The notes under the pieces: model-generated
The model's input: the letters and a program-made list of their open reading frames with translations, nothing else
Told to the model about the DNA's origin: nothing
The model's database searches: none
Part shown: positions 55,831-64,000 of the stretch, in pieces
How positions within the stretch are numbered: the stretch's first letter is position 1
How the letters are laid out: the number at the start of each line of letters is the position of its first letter
Position numbers and translations under genes: made by a program
Assembly (NCBI RefSeq): GCF_029760955.1
Contig: NZ_CP121682.1
Span: 124,001 to 188,000 of the forward strand
Reading direction: 5' to 3'
Length of the DNA: 64,000 bases
Source: Streptomyces cathayae
GTDB lineage: Bacteria; Actinomycetota; Actinomycetes; Streptomycetales; Streptomycetaceae

Positions 55831-56407
55831 GACGGCCCAGGGCTCCATCTACGTCTCCAACGCGGTGACCAACGCCGCGAAGATCCTGGTCGTCGGGCAT
55901 TTCGCCGTGGGCAAGACGACTCTCATCGGCTCGCTGTCGGAGATCACTCCGCTGCGCACCGAGGAGAAGATGACCCAGGCCTCCGTCCACGTCGACGACC
56001 TGCGGGGCGTGACGGGCAAGACCACCACCACGGTCGCCCTGGACTTCGGTCGTCTCACCCTGAGCGAAGACCTCGTGCTGTACCTGTTCGGTACGCCGGG
56101 ACAGCAGCGCTTCATGCAGCTGTGGGAGGACATGGCGCGCGGTGCGCTGGGAGCCCTGCTCCTGGTCGACCCCGCACGGCTGGAGGAGACCTTCCCGGTC
56201 ATCGACCTCGTCGAGGGGTACGGCCTGGAGTACGCCATCGCCGTCAACACCTTCGACTCGTCCACCACGTACAGCGAAGCAGAGGTGCGTGAGGCACTCG
56301 ACCTGCTGCCGGACACTCCCGTCGTCTACTGCGACGCCCGTGACCAGCGGTCCTCCGCGGAGGCACTGATCGCGCTGGTCCGGCATCTGCTCGAGCGCGC
56401 CGCCTGA
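55805..56407 (+). CDS. cvnD: Conservon small GTPase (CvnD)
   Basis: This 200-residue GTP-binding protein has G1 VVGHFAVGKTTL, a switch Thr in TTTTVALDFG, G3 YLFGTPGQQRF and G4 VNTFD. The G4 NTFD replaces the standard NKxD, as is common in this bacterial MglA-like group. Its start at 55805 lies inside cvnC, fitting coupled translation. It is the presumed switch of the complex. Confidence 0.95.
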   Translation: MDSNPSSAETAQGSIYVSNAVTNAAKILVVGHFAVGKTTLIGSLSEITPLRTEEKMTQASVHVDDLRGVTGKTTTTVALDFGRLTLSEDLVLYLFGTPGQQRFMQLWEDMARGALGALLLVDPARLEETFPVIDLVEGYGLEYAIAVNTFDSSTTYSEAEVREALDLLPDTPVVYCDARDQRSSAEALIALVRHLLERAA

Positions 56408-56470
56408 CCGCCACGCGCCCGCTCCACCCGGGAACAGCGGTTCCCGGATCACCGAGGAGGACTTCGTGAC

Positions 56471-56612
56471 TCCGCTCCCCCTCCTGAAGGAGGGGGGCTT
56501 CCGGCCCAAGAGTCGCGGTCCGGTCCGGACCGATCCCTTGCGGGACACCTGAAACGTACACCCGGGATTCGATTCCCCCACCGGCTGAAGCCGGTGGTTA
56601 CCTCGAAAGAGG
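56471..56612. mobile_element. Small non-coding relative of the tnpB element (PATE/MITE-like)
   Basis: About 140 bases bounded by two hairpins: CCCCCTCCT-GA-AGGAGGGGG (56477-56496), followed by GGCTTCC, and CCACCGGCT-GA-AGCCGGTGG (56578-56597), followed by TTACCTCGAAAG. The tnpB element at 44397-45862 has the same order: a right-end hairpin followed by GGGCTTGC, and a left-end hairpin with GCT-GA-AGC loop followed by TTCCTCGCAAG. There is no coding sequence. It looks like an internally deleted copy mobilised by an IS200/IS605 transposase. It sits between cvnD and the first P450, and its right edge supplies AGAGG, the likely ribosome site of that gene. Confidence 0.68.
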
Positions 56613-56616
56613 TCCG

Positions 56617-57963
56617 ATGGATCTTCAGCCGACATCTGCACCCACGGACAGCAGATGCCCCATGCACGACGACTCGTTCGCCGCTGACCCGCAGGCGCTC
56701 TACGACCGGCTGCGCGCCCACGCCCCGGCCGGTCCGGTCGAGCTCGCCCCGGGCGCGGACGCCACGCTGGTCGTCGGGCACGAGATGGCGCTGCGCGTCC
56801 TGCAGAACACCGAGCTCTTCGCCCGCGACGCCCGCCGGTGGAAGGCCCTGAACGAGGGGCGCATCGGGATGGACAACCCGGTGCTGCCGATGATGGCGTA
56901 CCGGCCCAACTGCCTGTTCACCGACGGCGCGGTGCACCTGCGGCTGCGCAAGGCGGTCACCGACAGCCTGGCCCGGCTCAACATCACCCGGATCCGCCGT
57001 GACGTCGAGCCGATCGCCGACTACCTCCTCGACCAGTTCAGCGAGCGGGGCCGCGCCGACCTGCTCAACGACTACGCCAAGCTGCTGCCGCTGCTGCTGT
57101 TCAACAAGCTCTTCGGCTGCCCCGCGGACATCGGTGACACCCTCACCACCGCGATGTCGGCGATCTTCGACGGCAAGGATGCCCTGCGCGCCAACGAGGA
57201 CCTCACCGCCTGCCTCATGGAGCTGATCGCCCTCAAGCGGCGCCAGCCCGGCGACGACGTCACCTCCTGGCTGATCCAGCACCCGGCCGGACTGACCGAC
57301 GAGGAGCTCAAGGACCAGCTGGTGATGCTGATGGGCGCCGGGGTGGAACCCGAACGCAACCTCATCGGCAACGCCCTGCTGCTGTTGCTGTCCGGCGCGG
57401 GCGGCCGGCAGAGCGGCATGCTGATCGAGGAGGCACTCGATCACGTGCTGTGGAACGAGACCCCCATCGCCAACTACGCGACCCACTACCCGGTCCAGGA
57501 CGTCGACCTCGGCGGCCATGTGGTGGAGGCGGGCACCCCGGTCGTCATCTCCTTCGCGGGCGCCAACAGCGACCCCGCACTCGCCGAGGCCCGCCGCACC
57601 CGCAGCAGGGGCGCCCACCTGGCGTGGGGGGCCGGCCCGCACGCCTGCCCCGCCAAGGACCCGGCGCAGGTCATCGCGATCACCGCGATCGAGCGGCTGC
57701 TCAACGCGCTGCCCGACCTGACGCTGGCCGTACCGCAGGAGGAACTGCAGTGGCGGCCGGGGCCGTTCCACCGCGCACTGGTGACGCTGCCGGCGACCTT
57801 CAGCCCGTCGCCGGCCACGCGGATGGCGGCGGCCCTGCAGCACCGGGCCGCGTCGGCGGGTGCGGAGCAGCCGCTGCCCGTGGCCCAGACCGCCCCGGCG
57901 CGGCGGGAGCCGGGCCGGAGGAAGGGCTTCTGGAGCAGCTTCCTCGACGTCTTCCGCGTCTGA
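56617..57963 (+). CDS. Cytochrome P450 lacking ExxR (CYP157-like, CvnE)
   Basis: This 448-residue P450 lies directly after the conservon genes, where Streptomyces often have CYP157. The heme ligand Cys is in WGAGPHACPAKDP at about residue 344. The K-helix, where nearly all P450s have ExxR, reads EEALDHVLWNETP (residues 271-283), so Arg is replaced by Trp. This is a reported peculiarity of the CYP157 family. The I-helix reads MGAGVEPERNLIGNALL, also unlike the usual oxygen-activation motif. It may therefore not be a normal monooxygenase and may act with the next P450 or as a conservon component. The tail after 395 is an Ala/Arg-rich extension. The start is set by AGAGG and the common MDLQ beginning. 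Confidence 0.92.
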   Translation: MDLQPTSAPTDSRCPMHDDSFAADPQALYDRLRAHAPAGPVELAPGADATLVVGHEMALRVLQNTELFARDARRWKALNEGRIGMDNPVLPMMAYRPNCLFTDGAVHLRLRKAVTDSLARLNITRIRRDVEPIADYLLDQFSERGRADLLNDYAKLLPLLLFNKLFGCPADIGDTLTTAMSAIFDGKDALRANEDLTACLMELIALKRRQPGDDVTSWLIQHPAGLTDEELKDQLVMLMGAGVEPERNLIGNALLLLLSGAGGRQSGMLIEEALDHVLWNETPIANYATHYPVQDVDLGGHVVEAGTPVVISFAGANSDPALAEARRTRSRGAHLAWGAGPHACPAKDPAQVIAITAIERLLNALPDLTLAVPQEELQWRPGPFHRALVTLPATFSPSPATRMAAALQHRAASAGAEQPLPVAQTAPARREPGRRKGFWSSFLDVFRV

Positions 57964-58065
57964 TGTACGGCATGTGACAGGAGCAACACTCTGTGGCGCA
58001 TGACGGAGGAGGGTGGAAGGGTAGGTTCCGGCGGTACCGGCAGCGCCCAGCCAAAGGAGCTTCGC

Positions 58066-59352
58066 GTGACCGCCGTTGGCGAAATACGTGACACCAGCGC
58101 CATTCCCGGCACCAGTAACACGGACCGCCGAACCGTCATCTCCCTCCTCCGTCGACTGCGTTCGAGTGAAGGACAGACCGACCCGCTTCCCGTCTGGGAG
58201 GAACTGCGTTCCATGGGGGACGTCGTACGCGCCCCCTGGGGCGGTTACTTCGTCACCGGATTCGAGGCGTGCAGCCAGGTCCTGCGCGGCAGGAACTGGC
58301 TCGTTCCCGACTTCGCCTGGCAGGAACGCCAGCCCGACCAGGGACGCTGGGAGGCTCCCGCCACCCGCGAGATGACCAGAACCCTGCCCCGTCTCAACGC
58401 CCCCGCCCACACCTGCCAGCGGCGAGCCCTGGGCAATCCCTTCGACCGCTCCTCGATCGAGCGGCTGCGCCCCCGGATCGCAGATCTCGCCTCCGGTCTC
58501 CTCGACGAACTCGCGGACCGGATCAGCGCCGACGGCGAGGCGGACTTCCACACCGTCGTCGGTGAGCAGCTGCCCGTCCGCACCGTCGGCCAGTGGCTCG
58601 GCCTCGACCCGGACGACTACGCGCACATCCTGGACTTCACCCACCGGCAGGTCTACGCGCAGGAGCTGCTGCCCACCAAGAGCGAACTCGCGATATCGGC
58701 CCAGGCCACCCTGGAGATGCGGGCCTACTTCACCGAGCTCATCCGGCACCGGCGCGCCCACCCCGGCGACGATGCCCTCACCGGCTGGATCCACTACTGG
58801 GACGCCCGGTACCCGGACGACCGGGCCGCGGCGGACCAGGTGATCTACGACCTGGCGATGTTCATCACCATCGCCTCCCTGGAGACCAGCGCCGTCCTGA
58901 TGACCAACGCCGTCTGGCTGCTGACCCAGGACCCGTCGCGTGCCGACTGGCTGCGGCAAAACCCCGACCACATCGACGACGCGATCGAGGAGACGCTGCG
59001 CTACGACCCGCCCGTGTTCGTCAACTCCCGCATCGCCGCCGACGACACCATCCTCGCGGGCGTGCCCGTCGCGAAGGACACCACCGTCCACGTCCTGTAC
59101 GGATCCGCCGCCCACGACCCGCGCCGCAACCCGGACCCCGGCGCCTTCGACATCCTGCGCAACGGCGGGCACCTCACCTTCGGGGGCGGCGCGCACTACT
59201 GCCTCGGAGCCGCCCTCGCACGGCTCGAGGCGCGTGAACTCCTCGTCCGACTACTGGAACGTTTCCCCACGTTGCGGCCCACCGCACCTCCCACGTACGA
59301 CACCACCCGTGTCGTCTTCCGCCGCATCACCTCCCTGAAAGTGACGATATGA
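58066..59352 (+). CDS. Cytochrome P450 (conservon-linked)
   Basis: This 428-residue P450 has all conserved elements. The I-helix SLETS contains the acid-alcohol pair (IASLETSAVLMTN), the K-helix has ETLR (EETLRYDPPVFVNSR), and the heme loop is TFGGGAHYCLGAALARLE with Cys near residue 379. The GTG start at 58066 is chosen for AAAGGAG at good spacing; a start at 58000 would add 22 unlikely residues. It overlaps the hydratase gene by 4 bases. Paired P450s after a conservon are known in Streptomyces, and the active partner here could serve a dedicated small-molecule pathway. Confidence 0.93.
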   Translation: MTAVGEIRDTSAIPGTSNTDRRTVISLLRRLRSSEGQTDPLPVWEELRSMGDVVRAPWGGYFVTGFEACSQVLRGRNWLVPDFAWQERQPDQGRWEAPATREMTRTLPRLNAPAHTCQRRALGNPFDRSSIERLRPRIADLASGLLDELADRISADGEADFHTVVGEQLPVRTVGQWLGLDPDDYAHILDFTHRQVYAQELLPTKSELAISAQATLEMRAYFTELIRHRRAHPGDDALTGWIHYWDARYPDDRAAADQVIYDLAMFITIASLETSAVLMTNAVWLLTQDPSRADWLRQNPDHIDDAIEETLRYDPPVFVNSRIAADDTILAGVPVAKDTTVHVLYGSAAHDPRRNPDPGAFDILRNGGHLTFGGGAHYCLGAALARLEARELLVRLLERFPTLRPTAPPTYDTTRVVFRRITSLKVTI

Positions 59353-60140
59353 ACGCCCCGTTCCTGTCCGACGACCCCGACGACCGGATACTGAAGACCC
59401 TGCGCACGCACCGGCAGGGTCCTGTCCTCACCATCGAGTTGAACCTTCCCGAGCAGGGCAACGTGGTCAGCGAGGCCATGCTGGACGACCTGCTCACCGT
59501 GCTGGACGACCAGGATCCCTCGGTGCGCGTCCTGGTGATGTCCGGCGCCGGGCAGGACTTCTGCCTCGGCGGGGACCGCGAGGAGTTCGCCGGACACCTC
59601 GCGCACGACGCCGCCGGCAACGGCATCCGGGTCTCCGGGGTCAAGGCCCGGCGGGTGTGCGACGCGTTGACCTCCCACTCCGCCGTCACCATCGCCCGTG
59701 TCCAGGGCAGGGCCATCGGGGCCGGCTTCGCCCTCGCCCTCGCCTGCGATCTGCGGGTGGGTGCCGACACCGCGAGCTTCCGGCTGCCCGAGCTCGCCCT
59801 CGGTCTGCCCACCGCGTGGGGCGGCCTGCTGCCGCGGCTGATCAGCGAGGTCGGAGCCGCGTCCGTGCGTGAGATCATCCTCACCGGACGCCCCCTCCCC
59901 GCCCAGGAGGCACTCGGTCTGTCGGTCCTGCAACGGGTCGTGCCCGAGGAGGCCCTCGACACCGCGGTCGACGAGTGGGCCAGACCGCTCCTGCGGCGCT
60001 CGCTGCCCGCCGTGCGGGTCACCAAGACGCTGCTGAACTCCCTGACCGCCTCGACCCGGCTCGCCGACGCGTCGGTCCTGGACCCCGAACTGATGGCGGC
60101 GGTCGCCAGCGAGGTGCACCATATGCGCACGTCCCGCTGA
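59349..60140 (+). CDS. Enoyl-CoA hydratase/isomerase family protein
   Basis: This 263-residue crotonase-fold protein has the oxyanion-hole regions SGAGQDFCLGGDREEF and RVQGRAIGAGFALALACDLRVG. The region ELALGLPTAWGGLLPRLISEVG follows. The catalytic glutamates of classical hydratases are not obvious, so it may be an isomerase or act on an unusual CoA or acyl substrate. Overlap with the P450 gene ties it to the same transcript and suggests that they work on one metabolite. Confidence 0.9.
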   Translation: MNAPFLSDDPDDRILKTLRTHRQGPVLTIELNLPEQGNVVSEAMLDDLLTVLDDQDPSVRVLVMSGAGQDFCLGGDREEFAGHLAHDAAGNGIRVSGVKARRVCDALTSHSAVTIARVQGRAIGAGFALALACDLRVGADTASFRLPELALGLPTAWGGLLPRLISEVGAASVREIILTGRPLPAQEALGLSVLQRVVPEEALDTAVDEWARPLLRRSLPAVRVTKTLLNSLTASTRLADASVLDPELMAAVASEVHHMRTSR

Positions 60141-60162
60141 CCGCGCCCTGCACAGCGTCACC

Positions 60163-60193
60163 GGCCCCCGGAACACGTCGGCTTCCGGGGGCC
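60163..60193 (+). terminator. Terminator after the conservon/P450 operon
   Basis: GGCCCCCGGAA (60163-60173) and TTCCGGGGGCC (60183-60193) form a perfect 11-base-pair stem followed by TTGTGG. Confidence 0.8.
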
Positions 60194-60376
60194 TTGTGGT
60201 GCGTCCGGACGCCCGGCGGGCCCGGGGTCGCGGGGGGGCCGGGGCACCGGAGGGCGGCCCGGCTGCTCGAGGACTTCCGGCCGGCCTGCAACCGCTTCGC
60301 GCGGTGGCGCGTCCTGGGAGAGCAAGGTCGGTCGTGCGGACGGGGAGCTGTGGGGGAACGGGCAGGCGGCGGTGTG

Positions 60377-61438
60377 ATGCCGGGGGTGCGGGTGGCGACC
60401 TCCCGGTGGGCGGGGCGGTGGGTCCCGGGCGGGGGCGGGCGACGCGCTGGGCGCCGGGACGCGCCGGGGAAGGCGCAGGGGGAAACCCAGGAGGACGGTC
60501 GCGGTCGGTCCTCCGCCCGGACGCGCGGGCGGGCGGTCGCGGCGGCAGCGGTGCTGACGGCGGGACTGCTGGTGTTCCACCGGGCCGTGCCCAACGCCGT
60601 CGGCTGGGTGGGCAGCCTGCTGGAGTCGTTCCTGCCCTGGCTGGGTCTGGTGGTCCTGGTGCTGTTCGTCCCGGCGCTGCTGCGGCGTTCGGCCGTCGCA
60701 CTGGTGGCCCTGCTGCTGCCGGTGGCGGCCTGGACGTATCTGTTCGGCGGGCTGCTCCTGCCCGGACCGCCCGTCGGTCCGCGGGAACTGGTGGTGGTGC
60801 AGCACAACGTCAGCGACGAGAACGCCGACCCGGCGGCCACGGCCCGCGTCCTGGCCGACGCCGGGCCCGACCTCATCGCGCTGGAGGAGCTGGTGCCGGC
60901 GGCGCTGCCGCTCTACGAGAGGACGCTCGCCCGGCGCTATCCGTACCACGCGGTGCGGGGGACCGTCGGCCTCTGGTCGAGGCATCCGCTCACCGACGTC
61001 CGGCTGCTGGACATCAGACCCCCGGGGATCCCCGAGCCCTGGAGCCGCGGGCTGAGGGCCGTGGTCCGCACACCGCACGGGGACGTCGCGGCGTACGTCG
61101 CCCACCTGCCCTCGATCCGGATCGGGGCGAGCGGCCTCGCCTCCGCCCACCGGGACGAGAGCGCCCGTCTGCTGGGCAGGGCGGTCGCCGCCGAGGAACT
61201 GGAGACGGTGATCCTTCTCGGTGATCTCAACAGCACCGTCGACGACCGTGGCCTGACCCCGCTGACCTCGCGGATGAACGTGGCGGAACGCGGCTTCGCC
61301 CTGAGCTTCCCCGCCTCGCTGCCCCTGGCCCGGATCGACCAGGTCATGGCCCGCTCGGCCACCGTCCGTCACCTCCGCACCCTGCCCGCCACCGGCAGCG
61401 ACCATCTGCCGGTCGCCGCGCGCATCACCCTCGGCTGA
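60377..61438 (+). CDS. Endonuclease/exonuclease/phosphatase family membrane protein
   Basis: This protein of about 353 residues has a basic N-terminal tail, three hydrophobic helices (AVAAAAVLTAGLLVF, LGLVVLVLFVPALL, VALVALLLPVAAW) and a C-terminal EEP domain. Motifs are VVVQHNVSDENADPAAT, DLIALEELVPAAL, LLGDLNSTVDDR and TGSDHLPVAARI, which supply the metal and catalytic residues. Members act as phosphodiesterases or nucleases at the cell surface. The chosen ATG is one option; the upstream open frame back to 59975 overlaps the hydratase gene and is not protein-like. Confidence 0.85.
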   Translation: MPGVRVATSRWAGRWVPGGGGRRAGRRDAPGKAQGETQEDGRGRSSARTRGRAVAAAAVLTAGLLVFHRAVPNAVGWVGSLLESFLPWLGLVVLVLFVPALLRRSAVALVALLLPVAAWTYLFGGLLLPGPPVGPRELVVVQHNVSDENADPAATARVLADAGPDLIALEELVPAALPLYERTLARRYPYHAVRGTVGLWSRHPLTDVRLLDIRPPGIPEPWSRGLRAVVRTPHGDVAAYVAHLPSIRIGASGLASAHRDESARLLGRAVAAEELETVILLGDLNSTVDDRGLTPLTSRMNVAERGFALSFPASLPLARIDQVMARSATVRHLRTLPATGSDHLPVAARITLG

Positions 61439-61507
61439 GGCCGCAGACCGGCAGCCCGGCGCGGGCCCGCACCGCACCCCGGCCGGAGCGCGCGGGGCAC
61501 TACGGAC

Positions 61508-61574
61508 ATGCGGATCTCAGCCAGGGCGGACTGTGCGGTGCGGGCCGCGCTGCAGCTCGCCGCGGCGCAGGCCG
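61508..61574 (+). pseudogene. N-terminal remnant of an Rrf2-family regulator
   Basis: The frame starts MRISARADCAVRAALQLAAA, the standard opening of Rrf2 regulators (usually with Tyr where Cys stands). After about 22 codons the similarity ends and the frame becomes unrelated sequence. Only the first part of helix 1 remains. Confidence 0.65.
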
Positions 61575-61665
61575 CCGCTCCCCTCCGCTTCTCCGGGACA
61601 CCGGTGCGATGCCGGCCAGGACGGTGCCCGGCACACTGGCGGCCGCACCCCTTGACGCCCCGGGC

Positions 61666-61866
61666 TCAGCCCTGCGGCTCCTGCGGCTTGATGTCCACCT
61701 CGCGCAGGTTCCGGTCGGTGAGTTCGGTGCGTGCCTCCGTACGGTGGCCGCGGGCGATGTAGTCCCGCACCACGAGTTCGACGGCGTCCTGCGGCGATCC
61801 GACCCCGGCCAGGACCATGACCTCCACGACCAGTTCGGCATCGAGTGTGACGGTGACCTTGGCCAT
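61666..61866 (-). CDS. VapB-like ribbon-helix-helix antitoxin (no toxin next to it)
   Basis: This 66-residue protein opens MAKVTVTLDAELVVEVMVLAG and continues GSPQDAVELVVRDYIARG, the ribbon-helix-helix pattern of VapB-type antitoxins. The C-terminal tail (RTELTDRNLREVDIKPQEP) would bind a toxin. No PIN-domain gene is present downstream or upstream, so it is an orphan or regulates something else. It lies between two gene remnants. Confidence 0.75.
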   Translation of the reverse strand: MAKVTVTLDAELVVEVMVLAGVGSPQDAVELVVRDYIARGHRTEARTELTDRNLREVDIKPQEPQG

Positions 61867-61899
61867 GGCGCTCCCCTGACGGCGTCGGGCACTGCGTGG

Positions 61900-63085
61900 A
61901 CCCGGATCACCGAACTCTACAAGGCGGGCTCGTCCACCAGTACGCGGCGGCCGGTTTCATCGAGAACCGCAAGGGCGACTCCACGACGTCGAAGACGCTC
62001 GAGTACGCCGTCGGCGACTTCGGCGACTTCGGCGACTTCGGCGACGCGCAGAACGAACTGTCGTCGAAGTGGGCGCCGGTCGTGAAGCAGGCCTACGAGC
62101 GCTGTCCGGACGCCGTGGGCAGCGTCAACACCGGCGACCTGGTCAACACCTCGGGCGATGACAGCGAGTGGCGCGACTGGTTCGGCGCGATGGACGGCTA
62201 CAGCCAGGCGACCAACCTCATCGCCGCGCCGGGCAACCACGAGTACGCGGGCGACACCTTCCGGAAGAAGTGGAAGGCGACGTTCGAGTACCCGGACAAC
62301 GGTCCGCGCGCCATCCCCGCCCGTGACGACACTCCCGCCGAACGGCAGCGGGCGGCGTACGAGGCGCACATGGCCGAAGCGCTCGCCGAGACCGCCTACC
62401 ACACCGACTACCAGGGGGTGCGGTTCCTCTCCCTCAACGCCGGCACGGGTGACGCACGGCAGTCGATGACTCCGGACGACCTCCCGGCGTGCAGCGAGGG
62501 CTGCCCCGATCCCGCCAGGCTCTGGCTGGACATGCAGGGCCGCTGGCTGGACGCGGCCGTCGAGGACAACCCGGGCAAGTGGGCGGTGGCGGTCTTCCAC
62601 CGCCGGTCTTCTCCGGCGCCGAGGGCCGCGACGAGAAGGCGGTGCGCGACGCCTGGCTCCCCGTGTTCCAAAGCAGCGGCATCGACCTGGTGCTGATGGG
62701 CCACGACCACGTGTACGCCCGCGGGTTCGCCGACGAGGACGCCACCGGCACACCCGGCGTGTCGACTGGACCCGTCTACACGGTGGCCGTCTCGGGGCCG
62801 GAGTACTACGAACTCGCCCCCGAGGACGACAACGTGGGGACCCGCAACGGTGCGACACAGGTGGTCCGCGCCGGGCCCACCTCCACGTTCCGGGGGATCC
62901 GGGTCACGAAGGACCAACTGCGCTACGAGGCCGTCGTCGCGGCCAAGTGGGACGACCGGTCGACCACCGGCAAGGAGGTCGGCGAGGTGCTGGACTCGTT
63001 CACCGTCACCCAGTACGACGACGGTACGAAGTACGTGACCGAGGAGGGGACGCCGGTGCCGCCCGCACCGGCGGCCGGGCGCTGA
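61900..63085 (+). pseudogene. Frameshifted metallophosphoesterase
   Basis: Two frames together encode a calcineurin-like phosphoesterase. The first carries NTGDLVNTSGDDSEW, AAPGNHEYAG and WAVAVFHR. It breaks near 62600, and the second continues PVFSGAEGRDEKAVRDAWLP and LVLMGHDHVYARGF to a stop at 63085. A one-base change would rejoin FHR with PVFSGAEG. The N-terminus lacks a signal or start codon, and the first metal motif is replaced by GDFGDFGDFGD, three copies of a 9-base repeat. The gene is dead as it stands unless the frameshift is a sequencing error. Confidence 0.85.
62013..62045 (+). repeat. 9-base tandem repeat inside the phosphoesterase remnant
   Basis: GGCGACTTC occurs three times in a row followed by a partial GGCGAC. 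It encodes repeated GDF just where the family's first metal-binding GDxQ motif should be. It points to slippage in a gene no longer under selection. Confidence 0.85.
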
Positions 63086-63095
63086 GGCCGGCGCC

Positions 63096-63129
63096 CCCGT
63101 GCTCCCGGGCCTGGGCCCGGGTGCACGGG
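63096..63129. terminator. Hairpin after the phosphoesterase remnant
   Basis: CCCGTGCTCCCGGGCC and GGCCCGGGTGCACGGG pair with one mismatch around a two-base loop. Confidence 0.7.
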
Positions 63130-63348
63130 GCCCGGTCCGGCCGCGGTGAGCACGGCCCGGGTGCGGGGCTTCACGGGCTGGGCGGGACCGGTGATCGTGG
63201 CTCCTTTCCCCGGCGGTACCGCCGACGCGGGTCTTTGCCGTTTCTCCGCTCACGCGTCCCGGCCGACAATGGTGTCGGTGACGGCCGCGGGCGCACAGGG
63301 GCCGTCCCTCCATCGGCCGTGCGCCGGCAGCAGAGAGGAACCAGCACG

Positions 63349-64000
63349 ATGAGCCACCAGAAGGTGCGCGACGTGATGAGCGACGCGGTCGTCCGGATCC
63401 AGGACGCCACACCGTTCAAGGAGATCGCGCACCTGCTGCTCGAGTACGACATCACGGCCGTTCCCGTCGTGGACGCCGACGACCGCCCGGTGGGCGTGGT
63501 GTCCGAGGCGGATCTGCTGCACAAGATGTGGGGCCGGCAGGAGGGTGACGCCGGCGGGCCGGGAGTGGAGCACCGGCCGGAGAAGGCGTGGGCCACCGAC
63601 GCCGCCGGGTTGATGACGTCGCCCGCGCTGTGCGCCGCCGAGGACTGGAGCGTGGTGGACGCCGCCCGGGTGATGGCACGGCACGGGATCAAGCGACTGC
63701 TGGTGGTCGATCCGGCGGGGCGGCTGAAGGGTGTGGTGAGCAGGAGCGACCTGCTGCGCGTCTTCGTGCGCGAGGACCGGGCGATCCGTACGGAGATCGT
63801 CGAGGACGTACTGGTGCGTACGCTCGGTGAGGCGCCCTCGGCGGTCGAGGTGAATGTGACGCACGGCCATGTCAGCCTCATCGGGCAGTTGTCGTCCCGG
63901 GCCACGGCCGGGGAGCTCGAGGAGCTGTGCCGCAACGTCGACGGGGTCGTCGACGTGGAGTTCCGTACGGTGCCCGAGGCCGGCGACGACGACGGGGCGG
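63349..64000 (+). CDS. CBS-domain and BON-domain protein (runs off the window)
   Basis: At least 217 residues are visible and no stop is reached. Two CBS domains (VRDVMSDAVVRIQDATPFKEIAHLLLEYDITAVPVVD, AAGLMTSPALCAAEDWSVVDAARVMARHGIKRLLVVD) form an adenine-nucleotide-sensing pair. A BON domain follows (IRTEIVEDVLVRTLGEAPSAVEVNVTHGHVSLIGQLSSRA). This CBS-CBS-BON order is common in actinomycete stress proteins. Start 63349 follows GAGAGGA. The C-terminus lies beyond 64000. Confidence 0.92.
   Translation, partial: MSHQKVRDVMSDAVVRIQDATPFKEIAHLLLEYDITAVPVVDADDRPVGVVSEADLLHKMWGRQEGDAGGPGVEHRPEKAWATDAAGLMTSPALCAAEDWSVVDAARVMARHGIKRLLVVDPAGRLKGVVSRSDLLRVFVREDRAIRTEIVEDVLVRTLGEAPSAVEVNVTHGHVSLIGQLSSRATAGELEELCRNVDGVVDVEFRTVPEAGDDDGA

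Overview
The window is high-GC DNA with GTG starts, GGAGG-type ribosome sites and gene families typical of Streptomyces: a SARP regulator, an XRE/DUF397 pair, a conservon, LacI-controlled sugar ABC operons, TerD and Spo0M. I read it as a Streptomyces chromosomal segment, probably accessory or arm-like, because it carries a specialised-metabolite cluster, an IS element and several gene remnants.

Region 1 (about 0.2-19.2 kb) is a RiPP gene cluster of the azol(in)e-forming (TOMM) type. A 56-residue precursor ends in a 21-residue stretch in which every residue except the last is Cys, Ser or Thr. It is followed by a SARP regulator, a ThiF-like leader-binding protein fused to a degenerate YcaO-like half, two full YcaO cyclodehydratases, a tandem-domain azoline dehydrogenase, a split LanB-type dehydratase (glutamylation and elimination proteins), an M50-like membrane metalloprotease with a PqqD-like domain, a two-gene ABC exporter and an M20 amidohydrolase. 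Thiopeptide-style dehydration genes are present, but the second short SpaB-C protein that forms the pyridine ring is absent. I therefore predict a linear, heavily azole- and dehydroamino-acid-containing peptide.

Region 2 (19.2-29.8 kb) has a YdeP/FdhF-type molybdopterin oxidoreductase, an SRPBCC protein and a SpoIIE-type phosphatase. Among them lies a scrapyard: an alpha-amylase C-terminal tail, a Tn3 transposase end, a DUF397 tail and a small gene joining a secretion-signal-like start to half a starch-binding domain. A large intact modular alpha-amylase, an HATPase protein and an XRE/DUF397 pair follow.

Region 3 (29.8-42.9 kb) holds two sugar-uptake operons, each with a LacI regulator transcribed divergently. 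One is a GH3 system with a CGAAAGTTTCG operator (BxlR-like). The other is a GH1 system with two CebR-like operators. They are separated by a strong bidirectional terminator.

Region 4 (42.9-46.2 kb) is a histidine-kinase tail butted against a truncated secreted sugar-related gene with a DUF1080-like end, itself interrupted by a tnpB-only IS200/IS605-type element. Region 5 (46.3-53.5 kb) carries a calcium-type P-ATPase, an acyltransferase, Spo0M, GlsB and TerD stress proteins and a methyltransferase. Spo0M and GlsB share an upstream palindrome. Region 6 (53.6-60.2 kb) is a conservon (cvnA-D) with two P450s and an enoyl-CoA hydratase. The first P450 lacks the ExxR motif, as in CYP157, and a small non-coding relative of the tnpB element sits just before it. 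Region 7 (60.2-64 kb) has an EEP-family hydrolase, an orphan VapB-like antitoxin, an Rrf2 fragment, a frameshifted metallophosphoesterase and a CBS/BON protein running off the end.
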